In this document: one piece after another, positions 46,041 to 54,085 of the stretch | How positions within the stretch are numbered: position 1 is the stretch's first letter | How the letters are laid out: each line of letters starts with the position of its first letter | DNA from: Pseudomonas quercus | GTDB lineage: Bacteria; Pseudomonadota; Gammaproteobacteria; Pseudomonadales; Pseudomonadaceae | Length of the DNA stretch: 64,000 bases | Direction: 5' to 3' | NCBI RefSeq assembly: GCF_012033695.1 | Contig: NZ_JAAVJI010000001.1 | Span: 434,001-498,000 of the forward strand | Program-made: the position numbers and the translations under genes | The notes under the pieces: generated by a model | The model's database searches: none | What the model saw: the letters and a program-made list of their open reading frames with translations, nothing else | Told to the model about the DNA's origin: nothing

Positions 46041-46739
46041 ATGGCAGGGCTCGACAAGCGGGTTTACACCTACGAAGAGGCCCTTGCGGGGCTTACCGAC
46101 AACATGACCGTGCTCGCGGGCGGTTTCGGCTTATGTGGTATTCCGGAAAACCTGATCGCCCACATCAAGCACTTGGGGGTTCGTGGCCTTACGGTTGTTT
46201 CCAATAACTGTGGCGTGGATGGGTTCGGGCTTGGGGTGCTGTTGGAGGACAGGCAGATCCGTAAGATGATCGCGTCTTATGTGGGGGAAAATGCGCTGTT
46301 CGAACGGCAGTTGCTCGATGGTGAGCTGGAAGTAGAGCTTACCCCCCAGGGCACGCTGGCGGAGAAGATGCGGGCGGGCGGTGCCGGCATTCCGGCCTTC
46401 TATACTGCCACCGGCTACGGGACGCCCGTTGCCGAGGGCAAGGAGGTAAGAGAATTCAACGGACGCCACTACATTCTCGAACAGGCCATCACCGGTGACT
46501 TCGCCCTCGTCAAAGGTTGGAAGGCCGACCATTTCGGCAACGTCGTTTACCGCCATACAGCGCAGAACTTCAACCCATTAGCGGCCACGGCAGGGCGGAT
46601 CACCGTCGTAGAGGTTGAAGAAATCGTCGAGCCTGGCCAATTGGAACCTAGCCAGATTCATACCCCCGGCATTTTCGTGGACCGGGTCATTCAGGGCACC
46701 TTTGAAAAGCGTATTGAAAAACGCACCTTGAAGGCCTAA
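46041..46739 (+). CDS. 3-oxoacid CoA-transferase subunit A
   Basis: This is the alpha subunit of a type I CoA-transferase (AtoD/ScoA type) that moves CoA between succinyl- or acetyl-CoA and a short keto or fatty acid. The 232-residue protein shows [17 protein letters not shown] (about 24-40), the family pattern GG-x-G-x-x-G-x-P, and [20 protein letters not shown]. It precedes subunit B by 25 bp and an AtoE-type transporter. ATG 46041 has AAGAAGGG upstream. Together these genes would take up and activate acetoacetate or a related short acid. Confidence 0.94.
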   Translation: MAGLDKRVYTYEEALAGLTDNMTVLAGGFGLCGIPENLIAHIKHLGVRGLTVVSNNCGVDGFGLGVLLEDRQIRKMIASYVGENALFERQLLDGELEVELTPQGTLAEKMRAGGAGIPAFYTATGYGTPVAEGKEVREFNGRHYILEQAITGDFALVKGWKADHFGNVVYRHTAQNFNPLAATAGRITVVEVEEIVEPGQLEPSQIHTPGIFVDRVIQGTFEKRIEKRTLKA

Positions 46740-46764
46740 CGGCAGTGAGTGGAGAGTGTTGACC

Positions 46765-47421
46765 ATGGCTTTGACTCGCGAACAAATGGCGCAGCGCGTT
46801 GCGCGCGAACTGCAGGACGGCTTTTACGTGAACCTGGGCATCGGTATTCCTACCCTGGTAGCCAACTATGTGCCCCACGGCATGGACGTGATGCTGCAAT
46901 CTGAAAATGGCTTGCTGGGTATGGGCGAATTTCCCACCGAGGCGACGGTGGATGCCGATATGATCAATGCTGGCAAACAGACCGTAACGGCACGTACCGG
47001 CGCCTCCATCTTCGACTCCGCCACGTCCTTTGCAATGATCCGCGGCGGCCATGTGGACCTTACCGTGCTAGGGGCTTTCGAAGTGGATGTGCAAGGCAAT
47101 ATCGCGTCCTGGATGATCCCAGGCAAACTGGTAAAGGGCATGGGAGGTGCAATGGACTTGGTGGCCGGTGCTGATAACATCATCGTCACTATGACCCATG
47201 CTTCCAAGGACGGTGAGTCCAAGCTGTTACCTCGTTGCAGCCTTCCTTTGACCGGCGCAGGGTGCATTCGCAAAGTGCTGACGGACCTGGCTTGGCTAGA
47301 AATCGAAGACGGAGCCTTTATTCTGCGCGAGCGTGCCCCTGGCGTGAGTGTGGAAGAGATTGTGGCTAAAACAGCGGGAAAACTCATTGTGCCGAACGAG
47401 GTCCCGGAAATGGTGTTCTGA
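46765..47421 (+). CDS. 3-oxoacid CoA-transferase subunit B
   Basis: The beta subunit of the same type I CoA-transferase, 218 residues. The catalytic Glu lies in LQSENGLLGMG (family pattern SENG), and GGHVDLTVLGAFEVD and VKGMGGAMDLV are conserved. Subunit A and this protein form an A2B2 enzyme in which the Glu carries CoA. ATG 46765 is supported by GTGGAGAGTG about 9-10 bases upstream and the family N-terminus. The AtoE-like transporter follows within 60 bp. Confidence 0.95.
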   Translation: MALTREQMAQRVARELQDGFYVNLGIGIPTLVANYVPHGMDVMLQSENGLLGMGEFPTEATVDADMINAGKQTVTARTGASIFDSATSFAMIRGGHVDLTVLGAFEVDVQGNIASWMIPGKLVKGMGGAMDLVAGADNIIVTMTHASKDGESKLLPRCSLPLTGAGCIRKVLTDLAWLEIEDGAFILRERAPGVSVEEIVAKTAGKLIVPNEVPEMVF

Positions 47422-47478
47422 CCCCAGTTACGGATGTGCCGCTTTACCAAAACCACAATAAAAAAGGTACTTCGTACA

Positions 47479-48897
47479 ATGCCACCTACTTTGCAAGACA
47501 GTTTCTTCGCCAGGTTTGCCCTGCGTTGCTCGCACATTGCCGAGCGCTGGTTCCCCGATGCCTACGTCTTTGCGGTCCTGGCAGTCATTGTGGTGGCAAT
47601 CGCTGCCCTAGGCATCGGCGGGACGCCTGCCGCCACGGCGGCTGCGTTCGGTGACGGGTTCTGGAGCCTGATTCCCTTCACCATGCAAATGGCGTTCGTA
47701 GTGATTGGCGGCTATGTGGTTGCCAGCTCCCCGCCGGCGGCAAGGTTGATCGAGCGGTTGGCCCGCGTGCCCAGCAATGGCCGTACCGCCGTGGCCTGGG
47801 TTGCCTTGATCGCCATGGTGGCATCCTTGCTCAACTGGGGGCTGTCCCTGGTCTTCGGCGGGTTGCTGGTACGTGCCTTGGCACGGCGTGAAGACCTGCA
47901 CATGGACTATCGCGCCGCCGGCGCCGCCGCTTATCTGGGCTTAGGCGCCGTGTGGGCGCTGGGGTTATCATCCTCGGCGGCGCAGTTGCAGGCTAATCCA
48001 GCCAGCCTGCCGCCTTCCATTCTCGCAATCACAGGTGTCATCCCGTTCACCCAGACCATTTTCCTGTGGCAGTCCGGTGTATTGCTGCTGGCGCTGGTGC
48101 TGGTGTCGCTGGGCATTGCGTATGTCACGGCACCGGGGCCTGGCACGGCCAAAGGCGCCCGTGCCTGTGGCATTGACCCTGCTTTCAGCTTGCCAGCCCT
48201 TCCCAAGCGCGAGCGCCCAGGCGAGTGGCTGGAATACAGCCCTGTGCTCACGCTGATACTGGTTGCATTGGCAGCAGGCTGGTTATTGCGCGAGTTTTCC
48301 AGCAAACCTGCAATCACCGCCATTTCCGGGCTCAATACCTACAATTTCCTGTTCATTATGCTCGGTGCGCTGCTGCACTGGCGGCCACGCAGCTTTCTGG
48401 ATGCCGTGGCGCGTGCGGTACCCACCACAACAGGCGTGCTTATTCAGTTCCCGCTGTACGGCTCCATTGCTGCAATCATGACCACGGTCAAAGGAGGTGA
48501 GGGGCAAACGGTCGCGCACCACATCTCTGCGTTTTTTGTGCAGGTGGCTAGCCATGACACTTATGCATTGCTGATGGGTGTGTACTCGGCGGTACTGGGA
48601 TTCTTCATTCCCTCAGGCGGCGGCAAATGGATCATTGAGGCGCCCTATGTAATGCAGGTAGCTAACGACCTGCATTACCCCTTGGGGTGGGCCGTGCAGG
48701 TCTACAACGCAGCTGAGGCGTTGCCCAACCTCATCAACCCTTTTTACATGCTACCGTTGCTGGGCGTGCTAGGGCTTAAGGCCCGAGAGCTGATCGGGTT
48801 CTCGTTCGTGCAACTGTTGGTGCATGCGCCACTGGTGCTGACGTTGCTGTGGGCCTTGGGCAGTACGCTGGAGTATGTGCCCCCCGTGATGCCTTAA
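47479..48897 (+). CDS. atoE: Short-chain fatty acid transporter, AtoE family
   Basis: A 472-residue inner-membrane protein with about 12 helices. It matches the short-chain fatty acid permease family (AtoE/CitT-like): WFPDAYVFAVLAVIVVAIAALG near the N-terminus, GFWSLIPFTMQMAFVVIGGY, SPPAARLIERLARVP, and the C-terminal ALPNLINPFYMLPLLG. ATG 47479 has AAAAGG about 11 bases upstream; ATG 47434 in frame would add 15 residues but lacks a ribosome site. Cotranscription with the CoA-transferase genes points to uptake of acetoacetate, butyrate or similar acids. Confidence 0.92.
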   Translation: MPPTLQDSFFARFALRCSHIAERWFPDAYVFAVLAVIVVAIAALGIGGTPAATAAAFGDGFWSLIPFTMQMAFVVIGGYVVASSPPAARLIERLARVPSNGRTAVAWVALIAMVASLLNWGLSLVFGGLLVRALARREDLHMDYRAAGAAAYLGLGAVWALGLSSSAAQLQANPASLPPSILAITGVIPFTQTIFLWQSGVLLLALVLVSLGIAYVTAPGPGTAKGARACGIDPAFSLPALPKRERPGEWLEYSPVLTLILVALAAGWLLREFSSKPAITAISGLNTYNFLFIMLGALLHWRPRSFLDAVARAVPTTTGVLIQFPLYGSIAAIMTTVKGGEGQTVAHHISAFFVQVASHDTYALLMGVYSAVLGFFIPSGGGKWIIEAPYVMQVANDLHYPLGWAVQVYNAAEALPNLINPFYMLPLLGVLGLKARELIGFSFVQLLVHAPLVLTLLWALGSTLEYVPPVMP

Positions 48898-48950
48898 CCA
48901 AGGGCAAGCGACTGAACCAGAAGCAAGCAACTGGGCCGTCCGGAAATGAT

Positions 48951-48975
48951 ACTGCCCTCGCAATGCAAGGGCAGT
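48951..48975. terminator. Hairpin downstream of atoE
   Basis: ACTGCCCT and AGGGCAGT form a perfect 8-bp stem with a 9-base loop, 54 bases past the atoE stop and between convergent genes. There is no T-run, so it may be a transcript-protecting hairpin rather than an intrinsic terminator. Confidence 0.45.
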
Positions 48976-49019
48976 AGGGCGGGCCAGGGCCTTTACAGCT
49001 AGCGTGCTAGCGCTGTGCG

Positions 49020-49172
49020 CTAGCCGCCGTCGGTATCGATGTCCGCATCGTTGGGCTTGATCAGTTTCTCTTCGTCGCAGTCAGGCTCAAAGTCCGGGCT
49101 GAATGGGTTGCCTTCGGCCGTGCTTGGGTCTGCTTCGGTGTCAGGCTGCTCAGGCGCTTTAGGATCAATCAT
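49020..49172 (-). CDS. Small acidic protein, unknown
   Basis: A 50-residue protein from ATG 49172, with AAGGGGAAG about 7-8 bases upstream. It is strongly acidic and proline-rich (PEQPDTEADPSTAEGNPFSP, then PDCDEEKLIK and DADIDTDGG) and probably disordered. It is 12 bp downstream of the secreted Gly/Thr-rich protein on the same strand. I recognise no family, but similar short acidic proteins are common in this genus. The good ribosome site and coding-like composition support it as real. Confidence 0.55.
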   Translation of the reverse strand: MIDPKAPEQPDTEADPSTAEGNPFSPDFEPDCDEEKLIKPNDADIDTDGG

Positions 49173-49184
49173 GCAGGCTTCCCC

Positions 49185-49496
49185 TTACTTGGTACCACCG
49201 GCACCTTCAGACCCTGTACCGCCCATGCCGGTCTTGCCATTGATTGGCTTGGTATCGCCGGCGTGCGGGGTGGACACATCAGTGGGGCTGCTTGGCGTGG
49301 CTGGTGTGGTTGACCCGTCCGTATTGCGGTTAGGCATCGTCCCTGTTCCAGTACCGGTAGCGCCACCTTTATCGGCAGGTAAGCTGCCAGCAGGCGCCGG
49401 ATGAGTGGTGCCTGTGCTGGTGTCAGCCAAAACGAGGGTGCTACCTGCACCCAGTGCAACAGCCAGTACCAGCGTAGCGATTCGGTTCGTCATCAT
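49185..49496 (-). CDS. Small secreted Gly/Thr/Pro-rich protein
   Basis: A 103-residue precursor with a clear Sec signal (IATLVLAVALGAGSTLVLA, cleaved near residue 24). The mature part is a low-complexity chain rich in Gly, Thr, Pro and Ser (DKGGATGTGTGTMP, TTPATPSSPTD), with no fold apparent. It would be periplasmic or extracellular and disordered. Two adjacent ATGs are possible (49496, 49493), with GGAG upstream. It may be cotranscribed with the small acidic protein. Function is unknown. Confidence 0.72.
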   Translation of the reverse strand: MMTNRIATLVLAVALGAGSTLVLADTSTGTTHPAPAGSLPADKGGATGTGTGTMPNRNTDGSTTPATPSSPTDVSTPHAGDTKPINGKTGMGGTGSEGAGGTK

Positions 49497-49572
49497 GTTC
49501 GTCTCCAGGGTGAGGGCACATGACTTAGGTACTTCATGAAGATGGAAGGTGCCCCAAAAGCGACGAACGGTT

Positions 49573-49613
49573 AAAAAAGCGAGGGCTGCACCTGTACAGA
49601 AGGTTGCAGCCCT
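49573..49613 (-). terminator. Terminator of the gntK-gntT operon
   Basis: On the minus strand AGGGCTGCA and TGCAGCCCT form a 9-bp stem with a 14-base loop, followed by CGCTTTTTT, about 25 bases past the gntT stop. This is a good intrinsic terminator. Confidence 0.85.
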
Positions 49614-49638
49614 GTTAGGGGGATGCGTCTAGGGCAGG

Positions 49639-50991
49639 CTAGACGACTGTTGACAACAGCAGGATCAGCACAATGCCTACGATCGAGAGGATGGTCTCCA
49701 TCATGCTCCAGGTCTTGAAGGTCTCCTCAACGGTCATGTTGAAGTACTGCTTGACCAACCAGAAGCCTGCATCGTTTACATGGGACAAAATCACAGAGCC
49801 CGCACCGGTGGCCAGCACCAGCAACTCACGGTTGACGTCAGGAATAAGCGTGACCACAGGCGCTACAATGCCTGCCCCCGTAATCGTTGCGACCGTAGCG
49901 GAGCCGGTGGCAATACGAATCACCGCTGCCACCAACCAGGCCAGCAGCAACGGATTGATCTGTGCATGCACTGCCATCTGGCCAATGACGTTACCGACAC
50001 CGGTGTCGACCAGCATCTGTTTGAAGCCGCCACCGGCGCCAACGATCAGAATGATGGCGGCCGTGGGCGCCAGGCTCTGGTCCAGCAGCTTCAGTACCTG
50101 TGGGCGTGTGAAGCCACGGGCAAAGCCAAAGGTGTAAAACGCCAGTAACAGGGCCGCTAGCAAGGCGGTGATCGGGTGACCAATCAAGTCCATCCACACA
50201 CGAATGACATGGTCAGCCGGCAAGACCACGTCGGCGAACGTCTTGAGCAGCATCAGGAACACAGGTAACAACACGGTCACCAGCGTGACGGCGAAGGAGG
50301 GCAGGTCGCGGGCTGAGGATTCCTTAGCGATCTGGTCCATCAATTCCTGGGAGGGGTTGCCGGGGACGTAACGTGAGATGAATGCACCGAACAGAGGGCC
50401 GGCAATCATGGCCGTGGGCAAGCCCACCAGCAGGCCGTAGAAGATTGTCTTGCCAATGTCAGCGCCAAAAACGCCGATTGCCAGCAATGGCCCTGGATGG
50501 GGCGGTACCAGCCCGTGGACCACTGACAAGCCGGCCAGTAGCGGAATGCCCACCTTCACAATAGAGACGCCTGAGCGACGCGCTACGATGAACACCAATG
50601 GAATCAACAATACAAAGCCGATTTCGAAGAACAGCGGAATACCCACCAGAAAGGCTGAGAACATCATTGCCCAGTGCACATAGCGCACGCCAAACCACCG
50701 GATCAGGGTTTGCGCAATCTGGTCGGCACCGCCGGAGTCCGCCATCAATTTGCCGAGCATGGTCCCCAGCGCCAGCACGATGCCGACAAAGCCAAGCACG
50801 CCGCCGAAGCCATCCTGGAAGGACTTCATCACCTTGGCCACTGGCATACCCGAGGTCAGCCCAAGAAAGCCTGCTGCCAACGTCAGGGCAACGAAAGGGT
50901 GGACCTTGAGCTTAGTGATCAGCAAGATCAAGCCCACGATGGTGACCAGCGCGTCTATCAACAAAAAGGTATCAAGGGGCAAACCGAACAT
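49639..50991 (-). CDS. gntT: Gluconate permease, GntP family
   Basis: A 450-residue inner-membrane gluconate:H+ symporter with about 12-14 helices. GntP-family features include the N-terminus FLLIDALVTIVGLILLITKLK, the GIPLFFEIGFVLLIPLVF segment, LVPPHPGPLLAIGVFGADIG (conserved PPHPGP), and GSATVATITGAGIVAP. It lies 3 bp downstream of gluconokinase on the same strand, making a gntK-gntT operon under the divergent gntR. In Pseudomonas it imports gluconate formed in the periplasm from glucose. Confidence 0.96.
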   Translation of the reverse strand: MFGLPLDTFLLIDALVTIVGLILLITKLKVHPFVALTLAAGFLGLTSGMPVAKVMKSFQDGFGGVLGFVGIVLALGTMLGKLMADSGGADQIAQTLIRWFGVRYVHWAMMFSAFLVGIPLFFEIGFVLLIPLVFIVARRSGVSIVKVGIPLLAGLSVVHGLVPPHPGPLLAIGVFGADIGKTIFYGLLVGLPTAMIAGPLFGAFISRYVPGNPSQELMDQIAKESSARDLPSFAVTLVTVLLPVFLMLLKTFADVVLPADHVIRVWMDLIGHPITALLAALLLAFYTFGFARGFTRPQVLKLLDQSLAPTAAIILIVGAGGGFKQMLVDTGVGNVIGQMAVHAQINPLLLAWLVAAVIRIATGSATVATITGAGIVAPVVTLIPDVNRELLVLATGAGSVILSHVNDAGFWLVKQYFNMTVEETFKTWSMMETILSIVGIVLILLLSTVV

Positions 50992-50994
50992 GGG

Positions 50995-51588
50995 TCAAGG
51001 CCTCGTAGTGGTGTTGTCAAGGGCGCAGGAGGGGCTTCCCGCCGTGCTGCAACCGCCTTGGCTGTGGTCGGCGGCACCGCTCTCGCGCAGCCAGCCCTCC
51101 ACCTGTTCGGCCAGTTCTGGAATGGGCTCGGCAGCATCAACCGTCAGCGTGCAGGGCTCACCGGTCGGCGATTGAAGGGTAGCAAACTGGCTGTCGATCA
51201 AACTGGCGGGCATGAAGTGCCCCGGGCGATGGGACACCCGATAAGCCGCTTCTTCGCGCGTCAGCTCCAGAAAGACAAACCCGAGTTCGGGGACGGCGGC
51301 GCGCAAGGTATCCCGGTAGGCCCGCTTGAGTGCCGAGCAGGTCAGCACGGGGCGCTCGCCTTTGGCGACCCATACCACCAGTTCCTGGCCAAGGCGCTCA
51401 AGCCAGCCAGCACGGTCATGGTCGTCCAAAGGAATGCCAGCGCTCATCTTTTCAATGTTGGCTGCCGGGTGAAAGGCGTCACCTTCGATAAGGCGGCCGC
51501 CGCTGCGGGCGACGATTGCTGCACCTACGCTGCTTTTACCACAGCCGGACACACCCATCACGACCAGCGCGCTGAGGGGGGAAACCAT
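50995..51588 (-). CDS. gntK: Gluconokinase
   Basis: GntK phosphorylates gluconate to 6-phosphogluconate for the Entner-Doudoroff pathway. The 197-residue protein has the P-loop GVSGCGKSS (about 12-20), the substrate region IEGDAFHPAANIEKMSAGIPLDD, and VLTCSALKRAYRD. The last 30 residues (ADHSQGGCSTAGSPSCALDN) extend past the usual C-terminus of about 170 and look disordered. ATG 51588 has GGAGG 6-7 bases upstream. An operator-like site lies 16 bp before the ATG. gntT follows after 3 bp. Confidence 0.95.
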   Translation of the reverse strand: MVSPLSALVVMGVSGCGKSSVGAAIVARSGGRLIEGDAFHPAANIEKMSAGIPLDDHDRAGWLERLGQELVVWVAKGERPVLTCSALKRAYRDTLRAAVPELGFVFLELTREEAAYRVSHRPGHFMPASLIDSQFATLQSPTGEPCTLTVDAAEPIPELAEQVEGWLRESGAADHSQGGCSTAGSPSCALDNTTTRP

Positions 51589-51603
51589 CAGTACCTCCAG
51601 TGG

Positions 51604-51615
51604 GGTAGCGCTGTC
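51604..51615. promoter_or_regulatory. GntR operator-like site, gntK-proximal
   Basis: GGTAGCGCTGTC is an exact inverted copy of the site at 51736-51747, with the palindromic core AGCGCT. It lies 16 bp upstream of the gntK start. A repressor here would block the gntK-gntT message. As I recall, P. aeruginosa GntR recognises a site ending in TAGCGCT, which fits. Confidence 0.75.
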
Positions 51616-51735
51616 TTGGGTTTGCAGGCCGCAAACCGGTGGACGCCACACCCCAGTCTTGTTGTTGGAATTGCCAAAGCGACATGACAGCTTCGACCAC
51701 AGGTGACGGCCGTTCGCGCATTGCCTGCCACCTGA

Positions 51736-51747
51736 GACAGCGCTACC
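51736..51747. promoter_or_regulatory. GntR operator-like site, gntR-proximal
   Basis: GACAGCGCTACC, read on the minus strand as AAG-G-TAGCGCT with its flanking bases, matches the recalled GntR consensus more fully than the other copy. It lies 80 bp upstream of the gntR start, fitting autoregulation. The two sites are 132 bp apart, so looping is possible. Confidence 0.75.
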
Positions 51748-51827
51748 TTAGCCAAATTCCTGTAATTGGCAAGCGTAAATTCTTACACTGCGCGTCCTTG
51801 CGTGGCCCTACCTGGAAATCCTATTTC

Positions 51828-52844
51828 ATGACCCGTACCGGCACTCGTACCACTGGCCGTCCTACCCTTGAGGCCGTCGCTCGCCTGTCTGGCGTCTCGC
51901 CCATCACGGCTTCCCGCGCCCTGCGCGGTGTGACTACGGTAGCCCCAGCACTGGTTGCGCGGGTACAGGAAGCGGCGACGCGCTTGGGGTACGTCGCGAA
52001 CCCGGCTGCTCGGGCACTGGCCTCAGCGCGCAGCCATTCGGTCGTTGTGCTTATTCCCTCCCTTTCAAACCACTTGTTCATCGACACGCTTGAGGCCATC
52101 CATGAGGTGTTGCGACCACGTGGCATTGAAGTGCTGATCGGCAATTACCATTACAACGAGCAAGAAGAGGAGAAGCTGATCCGCAACTACTTGGCGTATC
52201 AGCCCTGCGGCATGCTGTTGACGGGCGTTCATCAAGGGGATGCCATACGGCGGTTACTGGCGGTGGCCGGCGTACCCTGTGTACACATGATGGAGCTTAG
52301 TGGCGATGCTGAAGCGGCCTGTGTGGGCTTCTCTCAAGAGCAGGCTGGCGCGGCGGCTGCCGAGCACCTGCTTAATTGTGGCCGGCGGCGGCTGGCCTAC
52401 GTGGCCGCTCAGCTGGACCCACGGGTGGTGCAACGTGCAAATGGCTTTAGAAAAGTCCTTTACGCCGCCGGCGTGTATGACCCTGCCTTGGAAATGATGT
52501 CGGCGTCGCCATCCTCCATTGCGTTGGGGGCCGACCTGTTCAGGCAATTAATGGAGCGCCACCCCGACGTGGACGGGGCGTTTTTCTGCAATGACGACCT
52601 TGCACAAGGTGCGTTGTTTGAAGCGCAGCGGTTGGGCGTGCCCATTCCAGGGCGCGTTTCCGTAGTGGGTTTCAACGACTTGCCAGCTTCGGCACATATG
52701 GTTCCAAGGCTAACGTCCATCCGTACGCCTAGGGCTGACGTGGGGCGACAGGCTGCCTGCCTGCTGCTGGATGCCTTGGATGGCAAGGCGCCGCTAGCCG
52801 GCCACCATGACTTAGGTTTTGAGTTAATGGTGCGCGAAAGCTGA
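51828..52844 (+). CDS. gntR: LacI-family gluconate repressor GntR
   Basis: A 338-residue LacI-type repressor. The N-terminal HTH and hinge read GRPTLEAVARLSGVSPITAS and ALASARSHSVVVLIP. The periplasmic-binding-like effector domain follows (about 65-335) with FFCNDDLAQGALFEA and VGFNDLPAS. It is divergent from gntK, and two inverted copies of a TAGCGCT site lie in the gap. It should repress gluconate uptake and kinase genes until gluconate or its phosphate binds. ATG 51828 fits the family N-terminus; there is no strong ribosome site. The frame is open to 51639 without similarity. Confidence 0.95.
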   Translation: MTRTGTRTTGRPTLEAVARLSGVSPITASRALRGVTTVAPALVARVQEAATRLGYVANPAARALASARSHSVVVLIPSLSNHLFIDTLEAIHEVLRPRGIEVLIGNYHYNEQEEEKLIRNYLAYQPCGMLLTGVHQGDAIRRLLAVAGVPCVHMMELSGDAEAACVGFSQEQAGAAAAEHLLNCGRRRLAYVAAQLDPRVVQRANGFRKVLYAAGVYDPALEMMSASPSSIALGADLFRQLMERHPDVDGAFFCNDDLAQGALFEAQRLGVPIPGRVSVVGFNDLPASAHMVPRLTSIRTPRADVGRQAACLLLDALDGKAPLAGHHDLGFELMVRES

Positions 52845-52979
52845 CGACCGGTCAGTCACACGGGCTCGATTCCACTGAACTCCGCTTGGCCTTGATGCGT
52901 CCTCAATAGGGTAGGGCACTGCAGCTTCGCAGTACTGCGAAGGCACACCCCATCGTCCATATCTTGAGGAGCGACATTG

Positions 52980-53621
52980 ATGAGCATCCCGGATCAGTCA
53001 CCGACGCCGAAGGGCGCGGACCGTGCGCAGGAGCACCTGCATAACCTGAGCGAAGAGGCAGGATCGGCAGTTGGCGAGCTCAAAGAGCAGGGTACGCAAC
53101 ACTACGAGCATTATCGGGACATGGCGGCCGACCAGATCGAAGGGTTGGTGGAGGGTGCGCAGTCAGCTGCTTCAGCCATGGAGGGGCATGACACCTTAGG
53201 CCTGGCACAAGGCTTGGCAGACGCGGCCAGCAGCTTGGGCGCTTTCGCCGACCGCATGCGCAACAAGAGCGCAGAGCAGCTGTTACAAGAAGGTGCCCGC
53301 GTGGCGCGGGAAAACCCGGCTTTGTTCCTCGCCGGTACGGTGGCCGTGGGCTTTGCGCTGTCGCGCTTCTTGCGCGCATCGTCTAGTGGAGCAAGTACAA
53401 CATCCCACGCCGATCACGATAACGGCCTGAGCGCTTTTGCGCCTACGCCGCAAGAAGCTTACGGTGCTTCTGATCCTTACCAGACGTCCGTACCTAGCAG
53501 CTCCGACACGCACCAGCCTTCTGTAGCACCTCGGCCTGCAGCGGACCCATTGGGTGCCGCTGCCGCCTATCCCACCCTTGACACCCCAGTTGACCCCTTG
53601 AACAAAGGAGGCTTGGTATGA
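52980..53621 (+). CDS. Membrane-associated helical protein, first gene of an envelope operon
   Basis: A 213-residue protein. The N-terminal 100 residues form amphipathic helices (RAQEHLHNLSEEAGSAVGEL and similar), then a hydrophobic segment ENPALFLAGTVAVGFALSRFL (about 114-134), and a long Ser/Pro/Thr-rich tail. This resembles DUF883-like ribosome/membrane proteins in its middle, but I cannot name a family firmly. ATG 52980 has GAGGAG 8 bases upstream. Its stop overlaps the next start (ATGA), and that gene overlaps the third in the same way, so the three are a translationally coupled unit. Confidence 0.75.
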   Translation: MSIPDQSPTPKGADRAQEHLHNLSEEAGSAVGELKEQGTQHYEHYRDMAADQIEGLVEGAQSAASAMEGHDTLGLAQGLADAASSLGAFADRMRNKSAEQLLQEGARVARENPALFLAGTVAVGFALSRFLRASSSGASTTSHADHDNGLSAFAPTPQEAYGASDPYQTSVPSSSDTHQPSVAPRPAADPLGAAAAYPTLDTPVDPLNKGGLV

Positions 53622-54085
53622 CACTCGAAACCCGCACTACGCCATCGGGCACACCCCTGGGCCAGCCTGGTCAGGTTCGCCTTGAAACCACTGTGCATGC
53701 GCCGGAAGGGGACGTGAGTGTCATTGGGCTGTTGCGCCAGCTCACCCATGAGGTGCCAGCGCTGTTCAGCAAGGAGTTAGCGCTTGCGAAGGCGGAGATG
53801 GAACACAACATCACCACCTTGAAAGCAGGCGTCGCCGCCGTAGCCGGTGGAGCCATCGTGCTGTTGGCAGGTTTTATCGTGTTGCTTATGGCTGCTGTCT
53901 ATGGCCTGAGCACCGTACTACAGCCGTGGGCGGCCGCGCTGATCGTAGGTGGGATTGTAGTGGTGATCGGTTTAGTGATGGTCCAAGCCGGCAAGAAGCA
54001 ATTCGAGGCGTCCAACCTGCGCCCTGACCGCACTCTCGATGCATTGGATAAAGACCAGCAAACCTTGCGGAGCAAAATGCCATGA
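53618..54085 (+). CDS. Phage holin superfamily / Holin-X membrane protein
   Basis: A 155-residue protein with two adjacent membrane helices (about 72-95 and 100-125, VAAVAGGAIVLLAGFIVLL and AALIVGGIVVVIGLVMV). An amphipathic N-terminal region, SVIGLLRQLTHEVPALFSKE, leads into them. This is the layout of the putative holin-X (DUF1469) family, which despite the name is chromosomal and not a lysis protein. It overlaps both neighbours by ATGA. The C-terminal tail is charged. It probably sits in the inner membrane with the other two products. Confidence 0.85.
   Translation: MTLETRTTPSGTPLGQPGQVRLETTVHAPEGDVSVIGLLRQLTHEVPALFSKELALAKAEMEHNITTLKAGVAAVAGGAIVLLAGFIVLLMAAVYGLSTVLQPWAAALIVGGIVVVIGLVMVQAGKKQFEASNLRPDRTLDALDKDQQTLRSKMP

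Noticed and set aside
53618..54085. Phage lysis holin
   Set aside because: The holin-X name is historical; there is no endolysin or other phage gene nearby, and the operon is chromosomal.
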